DNA from: Candidatus Yanofskybacteria bacterium CG10_big_fil_rev_8_21_14_0_10_46_23
GTDB lineage: Bacteria; Patescibacteriota; Minisyncoccia; 2-02-FULL-40-12; IGHO2-12-FULL-4
Direction: 5' to 3'
DNA length: 52,346 bases
Assembly (NCBI GenBank): GCA_002771135.1
Contig: PCXO01000012.1
Location: 21,694-74,039 of the forward strand
Shown here: piece after piece, positions 17,973 to 27,738 of the stretch
How the letters are laid out: every line of letters starts with the position of its first letter
Numbering within the stretch: the stretch's first letter is position 1
Notes under the pieces: model-generated
What the model saw: the letters and a program-made list of their open reading frames with translations, nothing else
Told to the model about the DNA's origin: nothing
Database searches by the model: none
Program-made: the position numbers and the translations under genes

Positions 17973-19040
17973 GTGGCTTCACGTCAACCCAATCGACTGA
18001 GTCTTGATATCCCGACTGCGACTATTTTTAAAGTCATCATTGTCGGCGTTTTGTTTTACGTTGCTTATGTTCTGATTGATGTTTTTATCATCCTCCTCTT
18101 TTCTGTAATTGTTGTCGCGGCGATTAGTCCTTTTGTCGACTGGGTCAATAGCAAAGGGGTTCCCCGTCTTGTCGCGATCACCGCCCTCTATTTGGTTTTC
18201 TTTGGATTGTTAGGATTGTTTTTGTCGCTGGTTATTCCGATCATCACGGTGGAGGTCAACCAATTGATTCAAGACCTGCCGAACTTTATCAGTAGCTTGG
18301 CCAGTTCATTGGAACAGGCCCAATCTACCTCGAGCACTCGGTACTTCGATTTTTTCAATGACATTCTTAATGTCTTAGACACCTTCTCCAACTATCTGGC
18401 GACAACCTCCCAGTCAATTGTCGGTTTTGTGGTCGGTCTCTTCGGGGGCGTTATTTCTTTTGCGGCGATAGTGGTTATTTCTTTCTATCTCTCCTATATG
18501 AAAAATGGGGTTGATAACTTCATTCGCGCGGTCATTCCCGATAAGTATGAGCCGGCGTTTTTACGAGTTTGGCGACGGTCTGAGAAGAAACTGGGTCGTT
18601 GGGTTCAGGGCCAACTCCTCTTGGCGTTGATTGTGGGCTTGGCGGTTTATGTCGGACTTTCGCTCTTGGGGATTCCTTTCGCTCTGGTCTTGGCAATTTT
18701 GGCCATGGTTTTGGAGTTAGTCCCAAATGTCGGGCCGGTTTTGGCCGCCGTGCCGGCGGTTATTCTCGGTTTCGCCCAGAGTTCCGGCTTGGGTTTTTCC
18801 GTTATCGTCCTTTATCTTATAATTCAACAAATTGAGAATCATGTTTTGGTTCCCGTCGTTTTGGGGCGAACTCTTGGCCTAAATCCGGTTATTGTGATAG
18901 TCTCGCTTTTGATTGGCGCCAAGTTGGCCGGTTTGATCGGGGTAATTATCGCCGTGCCGGTGGTGGCTATCATTATTGAGATTTTTGACGAATTTTCTCG
19001 TCAGCAAAACTATAAAAATTCACGGAACTTATCCGGTTAG
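17973..19040 (+). CDS. AI-2E family transporter / PerM-like permease
   Basis: GTG start; multi-TM; conserved C-terminal QQIENHVLVPVVLGRTLGLNPVIVIVSLLIGAKLAGLIG. Confidence 0.9.
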   Translation: MASRQPNRLSLDIPTATIFKVIIVGVLFYVAYVLIDVFIILLFSVIVVAAISPFVDWVNSKGVPRLVAITALYLVFFGLLGLFLSLVIPIITVEVNQLIQDLPNFISSLASSLEQAQSTSSTRYFDFFNDILNVLDTFSNYLATTSQSIVGFVVGLFGGVISFAAIVVISFYLSYMKNGVDNFIRAVIPDKYEPAFLRVWRRSEKKLGRWVQGQLLLALIVGLAVYVGLSLLGIPFALVLAILAMVLELVPNVGPVLAAVPAVILGFAQSSGLGFSVIVLYLIIQQIENHVLVPVVLGRTLGLNPVIVIVSLLIGAKLAGLIGVIIAVPVVAIIIEIFDEFSRQQNYKNSRNLSG

Positions 19041-19046
19041 CGGTTT

Positions 19047-19712
19047 ATGTTTGGAAATTTTTTTATTGTTGCCACCCCAATTGGCAATTTAGATGATATT
19101 ACAGTTCGAGCCGTCGAGACCCTGAAGGGGGTTGATTTAATTTTGGCCGAAGATACGCGCGTGACGCGAAAATTACTGGACCACTATAAAATTGAGTCCC
19201 CCCTAGAAAGCTTTCATGAACATAGTGATGAGATTAAATATCAGAAAATCTTTAACCTTTTAAGACAAAATAAGAATTTGGCTTTGGTCTCCGACGCTGG
19301 AACCCCGGCGATCAATGATCCGGGGGCTTTCTTGGTTCAGCGAGTAACGATTGAACTGCCGGAAGTCAGTATCATCCCAATCCCGGGCGCTTCTGCCCTT
19401 ACGGCTTTTCTGAGCATTGCCGGTTTGAAGTCGGACCAGTTTTTATTTCTTGGTTTTCCGCCCCACAAAAAGGGCCGGCGAACTTTTTTTGAGAAAATTC
19501 GGAACGCTGAGTATCCGGTGATTTTCTTCGAATCAACTCATCGGATCGTTAAAGCCCTGGAAGCTTTAAAAGAATCAGATAAGGAAATTGTGATTGGGCG
19601 CGAGCTAACCAAAAAATTTGAGACTATTTATCGAGGCTCGGCTCAGGAGATTTTAGAAAAGTTGCCTCCCGATCAAACTCGGGGCGAATTTGTTGTTGGG
19701 GTTTATAAATAA
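19047..19712 (+). CDS. rsmI: 16S rRNA (cytidine-1402-2'-O)-methyltransferase
   Basis: FIVATPIGNLDDITVRAVETLKGVDLILAEDTRVTRKLLDHY. Confidence 0.95.
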   Translation: MFGNFFIVATPIGNLDDITVRAVETLKGVDLILAEDTRVTRKLLDHYKIESPLESFHEHSDEIKYQKIFNLLRQNKNLALVSDAGTPAINDPGAFLVQRVTIELPEVSIIPIPGASALTAFLSIAGLKSDQFLFLGFPPHKKGRRTFFEKIRNAEYPVIFFESTHRIVKALEALKESDKEIVIGRELTKKFETIYRGSAQEILEKLPPDQTRGEFVVGVYK

Positions 19713-19713
19713 C

Positions 19714-19741
19714 TTGACGAATTTTTTAATCTGGCTATCAT
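19714..19741 (+). promoter_or_regulatory. Candidate sigma-70 promoter
   Basis: TTGACG-N16-TATCAT upstream of ORF 19785. Confidence 0.55.
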
Positions 19742-19784
19742 AGAATACGCATTAAATTGCTATTTTTATCTTGGAGGCAGAAAA

Positions 19785-20291
19785 GTGATCGTTAAAATTT
19801 GGCTTAATGAAAATTTGAACCCGATTATTTTGGGAGAAGAGTTAACTGAAAATTTTCGGGGGTTATTAAAAGAACTCGGGCTATCAGATAGCCAAATCAA
19901 CTCTCTGGAGATAGAAATTTGTCTCTCAGAAATAGCTGATTTTGCCGGCTATTATGCTGGCTCCAAGGGCGATATCTACTGGATAGAGATAAACAAAAAG
20001 CTAGTTTTAGCCAACTCGGATCTTTCTAAAAGATACGGGGGGAGCCATGCTTTTAACGCAACCCTTATCCATGAGATGGCTCATCTTGTTTGTGATGTCT
20101 TAGAGCCGGGCCCGAAGGACCGCCACGGATTTTCAAGGAGGCCTATTTCGGGAAGACAAAAGGAGGAGAAGTTTTGCGAGGAAATCGCAGAAAAATATGC
20201 TTCTAGGCTCATTCTTCTCGACTCGTTTAGAGTCGAGCACATTATGAAATTCCATTTAGAGTGGCCGAAGACTCAGCTAGCTCTTTTTTAA
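19785..20291 (+). CDS. HEXXH-containing putative zinc metallopeptidase-like protein
   Basis: GTG start after TTGGAGGCAG; ATLIHEMAHLVCD. Confidence 0.65.
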   Translation: MIVKIWLNENLNPIILGEELTENFRGLLKELGLSDSQINSLEIEICLSEIADFAGYYAGSKGDIYWIEINKKLVLANSDLSKRYGGSHAFNATLIHEMAHLVCDVLEPGPKDRHGFSRRPISGRQKEEKFCEEIAEKYASRLILLDSFRVEHIMKFHLEWPKTQLALF

Positions 20292-20292
20292 T

Positions 20293-20315
20293 AAGCCCTC
20301 TTCGGGCTTTTTTTA
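20293..20315 (+). terminator. Rho-independent terminator
   Basis: AAGCCC-TCTTC-GGGCTTTTTTT. Confidence 0.8.
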
Positions 20316-20348
20316 TAAGGTCTGCCTTGCTATATTAAAGTTACAACT

Positions 20349-21818
20349 ATGAGTAAAGAGCGGTTTTATATTACGACAACACTGCCCTATGTAAATGCCG
20401 AACCGCATATTGGTTTTGCTTTGGAAATTGTTCAGGCTGATGTCTTGGCCCGATTTGCCCGATCTCAAGGCAAAGAAGTTTTTTTCAATACGGGCACGGA
20501 CGAACACGGTTTGAAGATTTATCGCAAAGCTCAAGAAGCCGGGCAAGAATCTCAAGCTTATGTTGATGAATACGCAGTGAAATTTGATGAGCTGAAGACA
20601 ACACTCAATGTTAGTTACGATCACTTTATCCGGACTACCGCCCCCCAACATATAAAGGCTGCTCAAGAAATCTGGCGCCGGGTTGCGACCAAGGGGGATA
20701 TCTATAAAAAGAATTACAAAATAAAATATTGTGTTGGCTGTGAGTTGGAAAAAACCGACTCCGATCTGGAAAATGGCTGTTGCCCGATTCACCCCAATCA
20801 GCCGATTGAGATTATCGAAGAGGAGAATTATTTTTTTCGATTCTCAAAATATCAGAGCAAGCTTCTGGAGTTATATGAGAAACAGCCTGATTTTATCTTG
20901 CCGACCAAGCGACTAAATGAAATCAAGAAATTTGTCGCGGGGGGACTGGCTGATTTCAGCATCTCTCGCCTAAGGGCCAAGATGCCTTGGGGGGTACCGG
21001 TTCCGGATGATGCGGAGCATGTCATGTACGTCTGGTTTGATGCCTTGGTCAGCTATATCTCTACTCTCGACTGGCCGGAGAATGAGGATAGATTTAAACA
21101 ATTTTGGCCCGGCCTCCAGATTGCGGGCAAGGACAATCTCCGTCAGCAGGCGGCTATTTGGCAAGCCATGCTCCTGTCCGCCGACCTGCCTTCCTCAAAG
21201 CAGATTTTGATCCACGGTTTCATCACGAGCGAGGGCCAGAAGATGTCAAAGAGTCTTGGCAATGTTGTTTCTCCCAAGGCACTAGTTGATCAGTTTGGAG
21301 TTGATCCGGTTCGATATTTCTTATTGCGCGAGATTCCTTCCGATGAGGACGGGGACTTTTCTTTGACTCGATTGAAAGAGCGCTATACCAGTGATTTGGC
21401 TCATGGCTTGGGCAACTTAGTCCAGCGGGTTAGCACTCTAATCACGGACGACCTTGGGGGCCAATTTATCTTGAGTTCTCCCGGAACGGCGGTTGAAGAA
21501 AAAATTGCGTCAGTCTCGCGAACCGTCGAGGTAGCAATTAAAAATTTTCGGCTTCATGAGGCTTTAGCTCAAATTTGGACCTTGATTGATTCGGCCAATA
21601 GTTTGATTAGCGATCGTAAGCCCTGGGAGTTTAAAGAAGAATCGGAGAAGTTTGCCCGAGCCTTAAACGATATTGTCGCGCTGATTAAAGCCACCAATGA
21701 TCTTTTAGCCCCGTTTATTCCCGAGACGACAGAAAAAATAGAGAAAGTTTTCAATTTTAATCAGGGCGCGGAGATCAAAGTTTCGAAGGGAAAGGCGATC
21801 TTCCCGGCTTTGGAATAA
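20349..21818 (+). CDS. metG: Methionyl-tRNA synthetase
   Basis: FYITTTLPYVNAEPHIGFALEIVQADVLAR; GQKMSKSLGNVV. Confidence 0.96.
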   Translation: MSKERFYITTTLPYVNAEPHIGFALEIVQADVLARFARSQGKEVFFNTGTDEHGLKIYRKAQEAGQESQAYVDEYAVKFDELKTTLNVSYDHFIRTTAPQHIKAAQEIWRRVATKGDIYKKNYKIKYCVGCELEKTDSDLENGCCPIHPNQPIEIIEEENYFFRFSKYQSKLLELYEKQPDFILPTKRLNEIKKFVAGGLADFSISRLRAKMPWGVPVPDDAEHVMYVWFDALVSYISTLDWPENEDRFKQFWPGLQIAGKDNLRQQAAIWQAMLLSADLPSSKQILIHGFITSEGQKMSKSLGNVVSPKALVDQFGVDPVRYFLLREIPSDEDGDFSLTRLKERYTSDLAHGLGNLVQRVSTLITDDLGGQFILSSPGTAVEEKIASVSRTVEVAIKNFRLHEALAQIWTLIDSANSLISDRKPWEFKEESEKFARALNDIVALIKATNDLLAPFIPETTEKIEKVFNFNQGAEIKVSKGKAIFPALE

Positions 21819-21819
21819 A

Positions 21820-22599
21820 ATGATTAACTTGAAACTAATAGATTCCCACTGTCATCCGCAGTTCCCACAGTATGATGAAGATCGAGCCGAGGTTCTGAAT
21901 CGAGCCCTTGAAGCGGGCGTTGGTTTAGTTTGTGTCGGGACTGATTTTGAGACTTCTCGCCAAGCGATTGAACTGGCCGAGGAACGAGAAAATGTTTGGG
22001 CCTCGGTCGGCTTACACCCAACCGATATTGATTCTGATTTTGACTTTGCCAGCTTTGCCGATTTATTCGAATCAAATAAAGTTGTGGCGATTGGAGAAAT
22101 CGGCCTAGATTACTACCGTATCAAAGAAGCTGAGGCTCAGGACCAACAGCGCCTAATTCTGAGGCAATGGCTAAGGGAAGTTGAACATCGCGACTATCCG
22201 CTGATCCTCCATTGTCGAGATGATAAACAAGTTAAGGCCTATGAGGATCTGCTCGAAATCTTAGATCAGTACGGTGACTGTCGAGGGGTGATCCACTCTT
22301 TCACGGGCTCGGCCGACTTAGCCCGAGAGTTTATCGACCGCGGTTTCCATATCGGCTTAAATGGAATCGTAACCTTCTCCGAAGAATATATGGAATTGAT
22401 TGAGGCAATTCCGCTCGAGCGCCTACTCTTGGAAACGGACGCACCCTTTTTAAGCCCGGCCCCCTATCGGGGTCAGCGGAACGAGCCTTTCAGAATTACG
22501 AATATAGCGGAATATATTGCTAAAATAAGGGGGGAGGGATTAGATGAAATTCAAAGAGTAACCAAAGAGAATACGCTGAATCTCTTTAATCTAAAATAG
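21820..22599 (+). CDS. tatD: TatD-family deoxyribonuclease
   Basis: LIDSHCHPQF; GEIGLDYYR; LETDAPFLSP. Confidence 0.92.
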   Translation: MINLKLIDSHCHPQFPQYDEDRAEVLNRALEAGVGLVCVGTDFETSRQAIELAEERENVWASVGLHPTDIDSDFDFASFADLFESNKVVAIGEIGLDYYRIKEAEAQDQQRLILRQWLREVEHRDYPLILHCRDDKQVKAYEDLLEILDQYGDCRGVIHSFTGSADLAREFIDRGFHIGLNGIVTFSEEYMELIEAIPLERLLLETDAPFLSPAPYRGQRNEPFRITNIAEYIAKIRGEGLDEIQRVTKENTLNLFNLK

Positions 22600-22600
22600 G

Positions 22601-22708
22601 ATGAAAAAATATAATCCAAACAAGGTGGAAAAAAAGTGGCCCACCTCCGTCGAACCTTCGGCGGGCGAGCATTATCATTTTGTCAGCTATCTTGGATTAT
22701 CACGATGA
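22601..22708 (+). pseudogene. Mini-ORF (35 aa) duplicating the LeuRS N-terminus, ATGA-overlapping leuS
   Basis: MKKYNPNKVEKKWPTSVEPSAGEHYHFVSYLGLSR* versus LeuRS MKKYDPSKTEKKW; stop TGA 22706-22708 overlaps leuS ATG 22705. Confidence 0.7.
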
Positions 22709-25131
22709 AAAAATACGACCCCAGTAAAACTGAAAAAAAGTGGCAGGAGGCTTGGAAGAAAGCGGGGATTTATAATACGCCGGATCAAATTGAGGCTAAA
22801 AAGAATCAGTATATTCTAACCGAGTTTCCCTATCCCTCGGGCAATCTCCATATTGGTCATTGGTATGCTTTTAGTATCCCGGATATTTATGTTCGGTGGC
22901 TGAGGATGCAAGGTCGTTATAACGTTTTATACCCGATTGGCTTTGATGCTTTTGGTCTGCCGGCGGAAAATGCGGCGATCAAGTATGGCAAGTCACCCAA
23001 GGCCTGGACCCGCTCTAATGTCGAATACATGACCAAGCAACTCGAGACGATGGGGGCGACTTTTGATTGGTCGCGAGTTATCGATACAACCGATCCAAAA
23101 TATTACCATTGGACGCAGTGGCTTTTTCTCCAACTTTTTAAACAAGGCTTGGTCTATCGGGCCAAGGCTTTGGCTAATTGGTGTCCGTCTTGTAAAACCA
23201 TTCTGGCGAACGAGCAGGTAATCCAAGGGCATTGTGACCGCTGTAATACGGAAGTAGTCCAAAAGGAGGTCGAGCAGTGGATGTTTAAGATCACGGATTT
23301 TGCCGATGATTTAATTGATGAGCTGGAATATTTGGATTGGCCGAAGCCAACCAAAACGGCTCAAGAGAATTGGATTGGTCGAAGCCGAGGGGCTAAAATA
23401 AAATTTAAGGTAAAAGACACTGATAAAGAAATTGAAGTTTTTACTACTCGACCCGAGACTATTTTCGGGGCAACTTATTTAGTCGTCGCGCCGGAGCATC
23501 GCTTACTGAAGCAACTGGAGTCTAAAATAGAAAACAAAGCTGAAGTCCAAGAGTATATTGATAAAACTTTAGCCAAAACAGAACGAGATCGAATCAGCGA
23601 GGCGGGCGTGGAGAAGACTGGAGTGAGATTAGAGGGGCTAAAGGTCGTCAATCCCTTAAGTAACAAGGAAATTCCGGTCTGGATTGCTGATTATGTTTTG
23701 GGGAGCTACGGTACGGGAGCCATCATGGCCGTTCCCGGCCATGATGAACGAGATTTTGAATTCGCCACTAAATTTAAATTGGAAATAAAATCGGTTATTA
23801 AATCGCCGACCGGCGAATTACCCTACTTGGGCGGGGGTGAGTTGGAAAACTCGGGACCGTATAATGATCTGAGCGCGGGCGAAGCAATCTCGGAGATAAT
23901 TAAAATTTTAGAGAAGAATAATCAAGGTCGAGCTACTACGATCTATCGACTACGCGACTGGTCGATTTCCCGGCAACGCTATTGGGGCGTGCCGATCCCG
24001 ATGGTTAGGTGTGAAGCGTGCGCTCGCCTTGATCCGTCGGGCCAAGGTTATCAACCAATTGACGAAGAGAATTTACCCGTGGAGTTGCCCGATCTAGAAG
24101 ACTTTAAGCCGTCAGACGACGGTCAGCCACCGTTGGCTCGAGCGGGGGATTGGCTAAAGGTTAAATGTCCAAAATGCGGGGGAACAGCGGAGCGAGAAAC
24201 GGATACCATGGACACTTTCGTTGATTCGTCTTGGTATTTTTTGCGCTACCTTGACCCCCAAAATGATCAACGTTTTGCTGAGGAAAACCGGATCAAAAAC
24301 TGGTTGCCGGTTGATCTTTATATCGGCGGAGCTGAGCACAACACGATGCACCTTCTTTATTCGCGCTTTATTACGAAGGCTCTTCAGACCGCCGGACTAT
24401 TAAGTTTCAGCGAGCCTTTTACACGGCGGCTCAATCACGGGATTATTTTAGGCCCTGACAATCAGAAGATGTCTAAATCGCGGGGCAACGTTATTGATCC
24501 GGACGAAGTTGTGATTGAGCATGGAGCGGATGCGGTGCGAATGTTTCTAGCCTTTATGGGTCCCTACGCGCAAGGCGGACCTTGGAGCAAAACCGGTATC
24601 AATGGTATCAGCCGATTTATCAAGCGGGTTTGGACCTTAGCCCACACTCTTTCTTCTCAAACTAACCCGGTTTCACTCCAAACTTTGCACCAGACGATTC
24701 GAGCGGTTGGCGAGGATATCGGCGAGTTGGCTTTTAACACGGTTGTCAGTGAGTTAATGAAAGCCTTGAATGTTTTTGAAGAACAGGGCGTGGCTCAGTC
24801 CGAGTTTGAAAAATATCTAAAACTCCTTGCCCCTTTGGCACCCCACTTGACGGAGGAAATTTGGCAGACGGTTCTGGGGCATAAAAATTCAATTCATTTG
24901 GAAAACTGGCCCGACTATGATCCGGATATTGCCAAAGTTAATTCGATCCGGCTAATTCTTCAAGTAAACGGTCGCGTTCGAGACTCCATTCCGGTCGCTC
25001 CGGGGGTCTCCCAGATCGAGGCGGAAAGAATTGCTCAAGAATCGGAGAAGCTCTCGCCCTACCTAAAAGACAAAAAAATTATCAGAGTCATCTTTGTCCC
25101 CGACAAGTTAATTAACTTGGTGGTGGGGTAA
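22705..25131 (+). CDS. leuS: Leucyl-tRNA synthetase
   Basis: MKKYDPSKTEKKWQEAWKKAGIYNTPD; FPYPSGNLHIGHW; KMSKSRGN. Confidence 0.96.
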   Translation: MKKYDPSKTEKKWQEAWKKAGIYNTPDQIEAKKNQYILTEFPYPSGNLHIGHWYAFSIPDIYVRWLRMQGRYNVLYPIGFDAFGLPAENAAIKYGKSPKAWTRSNVEYMTKQLETMGATFDWSRVIDTTDPKYYHWTQWLFLQLFKQGLVYRAKALANWCPSCKTILANEQVIQGHCDRCNTEVVQKEVEQWMFKITDFADDLIDELEYLDWPKPTKTAQENWIGRSRGAKIKFKVKDTDKEIEVFTTRPETIFGATYLVVAPEHRLLKQLESKIENKAEVQEYIDKTLAKTERDRISEAGVEKTGVRLEGLKVVNPLSNKEIPVWIADYVLGSYGTGAIMAVPGHDERDFEFATKFKLEIKSVIKSPTGELPYLGGGELENSGPYNDLSAGEAISEIIKILEKNNQGRATTIYRLRDWSISRQRYWGVPIPMVRCEACARLDPSGQGYQPIDEENLPVELPDLEDFKPSDDGQPPLARAGDWLKVKCPKCGGTAERETDTMDTFVDSSWYFLRYLDPQNDQRFAEENRIKNWLPVDLYIGGAEHNTMHLLYSRFITKALQTAGLLSFSEPFTRRLNHGIILGPDNQKMSKSRGNVIDPDEVVIEHGADAVRMFLAFMGPYAQGGPWSKTGINGISRFIKRVWTLAHTLSSQTNPVSLQTLHQTIRAVGEDIGELAFNTVVSELMKALNVFEEQGVAQSEFEKYLKLLAPLAPHLTEEIWQTVLGHKNSIHLENWPDYDPDIAKVNSIRLILQVNGRVRDSIPVAPGVSQIEAERIAQESEKLSPYLKDKKIIRVIFVPDKLINLVVG

Positions 25132-25256
25132 GACTGCCCCAAAAACCGCATCTCGCCTTTTAACGGACCGAATTTTTTATAGTCTAAGAGGACGTTTTTG
25201 TTTTATAAATAAAACAAAAAGGCACCAACATTGGCGCCCGAAGGTTCAAAATTTAT

Positions 25257-25547
25257 CTATTCGTAGAAGCCGGCCTGATCGGCTCTTTCTTCGAGCCACT
25301 GCTTATGATCATCAGACCGCCTCTTCTCCAGGATTAGGTGATCAAAGACTTCTCGGTGGAACACAAGTTGCCCGATTTTGCGGAGGGCCTTCTCTTTCAG
25401 GCCCCATTGGAATATCAAGGCATCGTGGTTGCCATCTACCCTGCTCTTTAGGATGAGACGGCCAAGTATAACCAAGATTTCATCCGAGCCGGGTTCTCGG
25501 ATGTTTTCCTCTAGATTTTTCCAGATACTCTCTTTGGTTTCCGTCAT
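25257..25547 (-). CDS. Hypothetical protein (96 aa) with strong SD
   Basis: AAAGGAAGGAGCTCATTAACATG start context. Confidence 0.6.
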   Translation of the reverse strand: MTETKESIWKNLEENIREPGSDEILVILGRLILKSRVDGNHDALIFQWGLKEKALRKIGQLVFHREVFDHLILEKRRSDDHKQWLEERADQAGFYE

Positions 25548-25623
25548 GTTAATGAGCTCCTTCCTTTAAAAATTTAAGCCATTTTTATTTATTTGTAAAC
25601 ATAATTTATAGAGTTCAAAACCA

Positions 25624-25651
25624 CCCCGCCCCGCTATTTAGCGGGGCGGGG
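25624..25651. terminator. Strong hairpin, probable terminator
   Basis: CCCCGCCCCGC-TATTTA-GCGGGGCGGGG. Confidence 0.6.
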
Positions 25652-25891
25652 GGTAGATAAGAGTAAGGGGAGGTACAATATGTTACGGGGTGGAGTTTTA
25701 TCAGGTGTCCTCCGGCCCGGCCCGGATCAAGGGAATGTCGAACAAATAAGTTATCATCACCCTCTAAGACGCAGATTCTTTGGCTGGGGTTTCGAGAAAC
25801 CTTTTCGGGGGTCTTTCCGTCTTAATAAGCAATCGAGGTGTTTACCATTTTTATTTTTAGATGTTAAAATAGAAAGTAAATACACCGACTT

Positions 25892-26443
25892 ATGAACAAA
25901 GAAGCTATCCAATCTTTTCAATCGATTGTTGAACAATACGAGCGGAGGATTATAAATTTTCACTATCGTTTTGTCGGCAATCGTCAAGACGCGGAGGATT
26001 TGGCCCAAGAAACTTTCATAAAGGCTTATAAAAAGCTGGATACTTTAAAGGACAAGGCGAAATTAAGAAGCTGGCTTTTCCAGATTGCGCGTAACATTTC
26101 CATCGATCACTTTCGAAAACACAAAGACCGTGAGGTTGCCTTGGAAAATGAAGCGCTTCAGCATTTCGCCCAACTTGCTTTTGTTGATTATAAGACCCAA
26201 GAGACCCAAAATGCTCTGAAAGAGGAACTTGACGCTTGTCTAAAGCGTCTTAGTGACCAAGATCGCCGTATCATCAAGTTACTTTACTACGAGGGCTTTT
26301 CTTATAAGGAGATCAGCCAGACTCTGGGGATTAACCAGAATACCCTGAAGAGTCGGCTTCATCGAGTTCGCCAAGCCCTTTTAGCCGTGATAAGAAAAAA
26401 CGAATATATAAATGAGACTATTGCCCCAAATTATAGAGCCTAA
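25892..26443 (+). CDS. RNA polymerase sigma factor, sigma-70/ECF family
   Basis: QDAEDLAQETFIKAYKKLDTL...RSWLFQIARNISIDHFRK; C-terminal region-4 HTH. Confidence 0.93.
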   Translation: MNKEAIQSFQSIVEQYERRIINFHYRFVGNRQDAEDLAQETFIKAYKKLDTLKDKAKLRSWLFQIARNISIDHFRKHKDREVALENEALQHFAQLAFVDYKTQETQNALKEELDACLKRLSDQDRRIIKLLYYEGFSYKEISQTLGINQNTLKSRLHRVRQALLAVIRKNEYINETIAPNYRA

Positions 26444-26858
26444 CCTCAACCCGGAAGCCAAGATTGATGCCTATATCCAATCTCGGATTCAAGAAATTGG
26501 TTGTTCTCACGGCGAGATTGAACCCTCGCTCCGTTTCGTTGAGAAAACGATGAGACGGGTTCAGCGGGTTCAACGCCAGCAGGATCTTCTGCGTGATTTT
26601 TATTTCGTCCTCTTGGCCTTGTTACCTTTTATCTTGTATCAAATTTGGATGAGCCTTCGCCGTGACTATTTCTCAGTTTCGGAGATGCCTTTTGGTCAGA
26701 TTATCTCTCAAATTTATGGCTATGCCTTGGCTCCGGTGGCAACCTTTGTAGTGTTTTCTCTCAGCCTGTTTTTAGTCATGGCTTATCTGATTAGAACCAA
26801 AGCTATCTTTGAGTCGGCTTTTATTCGACGCTTTCGTCGACATCCCGAAACTCTCTAA
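26412..26858 (+). CDS. Two-TM protein overlapping the sigma factor gene, candidate anti-sigma
   Basis: Overlaps sigma ORF by 32 nt; cytosolic N-terminus plus 2 TM helices. Confidence 0.6.
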   Translation: MRLLPQIIEPNLNPEAKIDAYIQSRIQEIGCSHGEIEPSLRFVEKTMRRVQRVQRQQDLLRDFYFVLLALLPFILYQIWMSLRRDYFSVSEMPFGQIISQIYGYALAPVATFVVFSLSLFLVMAYLIRTKAIFESAFIRRFRRHPETL

Positions 26859-26905
26859 CCCGGCAGTGCCCTTGACCAGACCCCGTTTAACTAAAAACGG
26901 TTTTT

Positions 26906-27700
26906 TTGTATGATAAGGCCCAGATGATTATCGACGGCAACAGTTTGGCCCAGATTTGGCTCAAAGATTTAAAACACCAAATTACCCGGCTTTCCCCGCT
27001 GAGTCTGGGGATAGTTTTAGTTGGTGATGATCTTGGCTCAAAAATCTTTATTCAAAAGAAGAAGGCGGTTGGCGAATCTCTTGGCGTTGCCATCAAAATC
27101 TATAGTTTTGATAAAAATATTTCAATCCGGGATCTTCAAAAAGAGATTAAAATTATCGTTGCCTCCGTGTCCGGTTTGATTATTCAACTCCCCCTTCCGG
27201 GTTTTGAGGCGGAAGATATTGTTAACTTAATTCCAGTCCAGAAAGATGTTGATGCGCTGGGTGCTCAGCCAATAGTTTTAGCACCAGCCGTTTTGGTGGT
27301 CGAACGATTGATGAAAGAATTTGGCTTTAGTCGGCCGGACCTCAAAATAGCGGTCTTTGGGCAGGGCCAACTTATTGGTCAACCCGTAACCAAATGGGCC
27401 AAATCTAAAGGCTGGCAAGTCTCTCCAATTGATATTGATACGCCTCACCCGGAGGCACTTAGCGTTGAAGCGGACGTCGTTATCTCCGGTGTTGGCCAAC
27501 CGAATTTAATCACGGCGAAGATGATCAAAGCGGGGGCCTTGGTCATTGATTTCGGTTTTTCTCGAGAAAATAATCAAATAAAAGGTGATGTTGATTTCCA
27601 AGCTATTGAGTCAAAGGCGATAGTCACGCCGACACCGGGGGGAACGGGGCCATTGGTTGTGGCCGCGGTTTTCCAAAATCTCATTAATCTGAACAAATAA
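26906..27700 (+). CDS. folD: Methylenetetrahydrofolate dehydrogenase/cyclohydrolase
   Basis: GLIIQLPLPGF; PVQKDVDALG; VTPTPGGTGPLVVAAVFQN. Confidence 0.92.
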   Translation: MYDKAQMIIDGNSLAQIWLKDLKHQITRLSPLSLGIVLVGDDLGSKIFIQKKKAVGESLGVAIKIYSFDKNISIRDLQKEIKIIVASVSGLIIQLPLPGFEAEDIVNLIPVQKDVDALGAQPIVLAPAVLVVERLMKEFGFSRPDLKIAVFGQGQLIGQPVTKWAKSKGWQVSPIDIDTPHPEALSVEADVVISGVGQPNLITAKMIKAGALVIDFGFSRENNQIKGDVDFQAIESKAIVTPTPGGTGPLVVAAVFQNLINLNK

Positions 27701-27738
27701 AAACCCCCGGGGGGGCAAGATAATTTTTTGAGAAGGGC

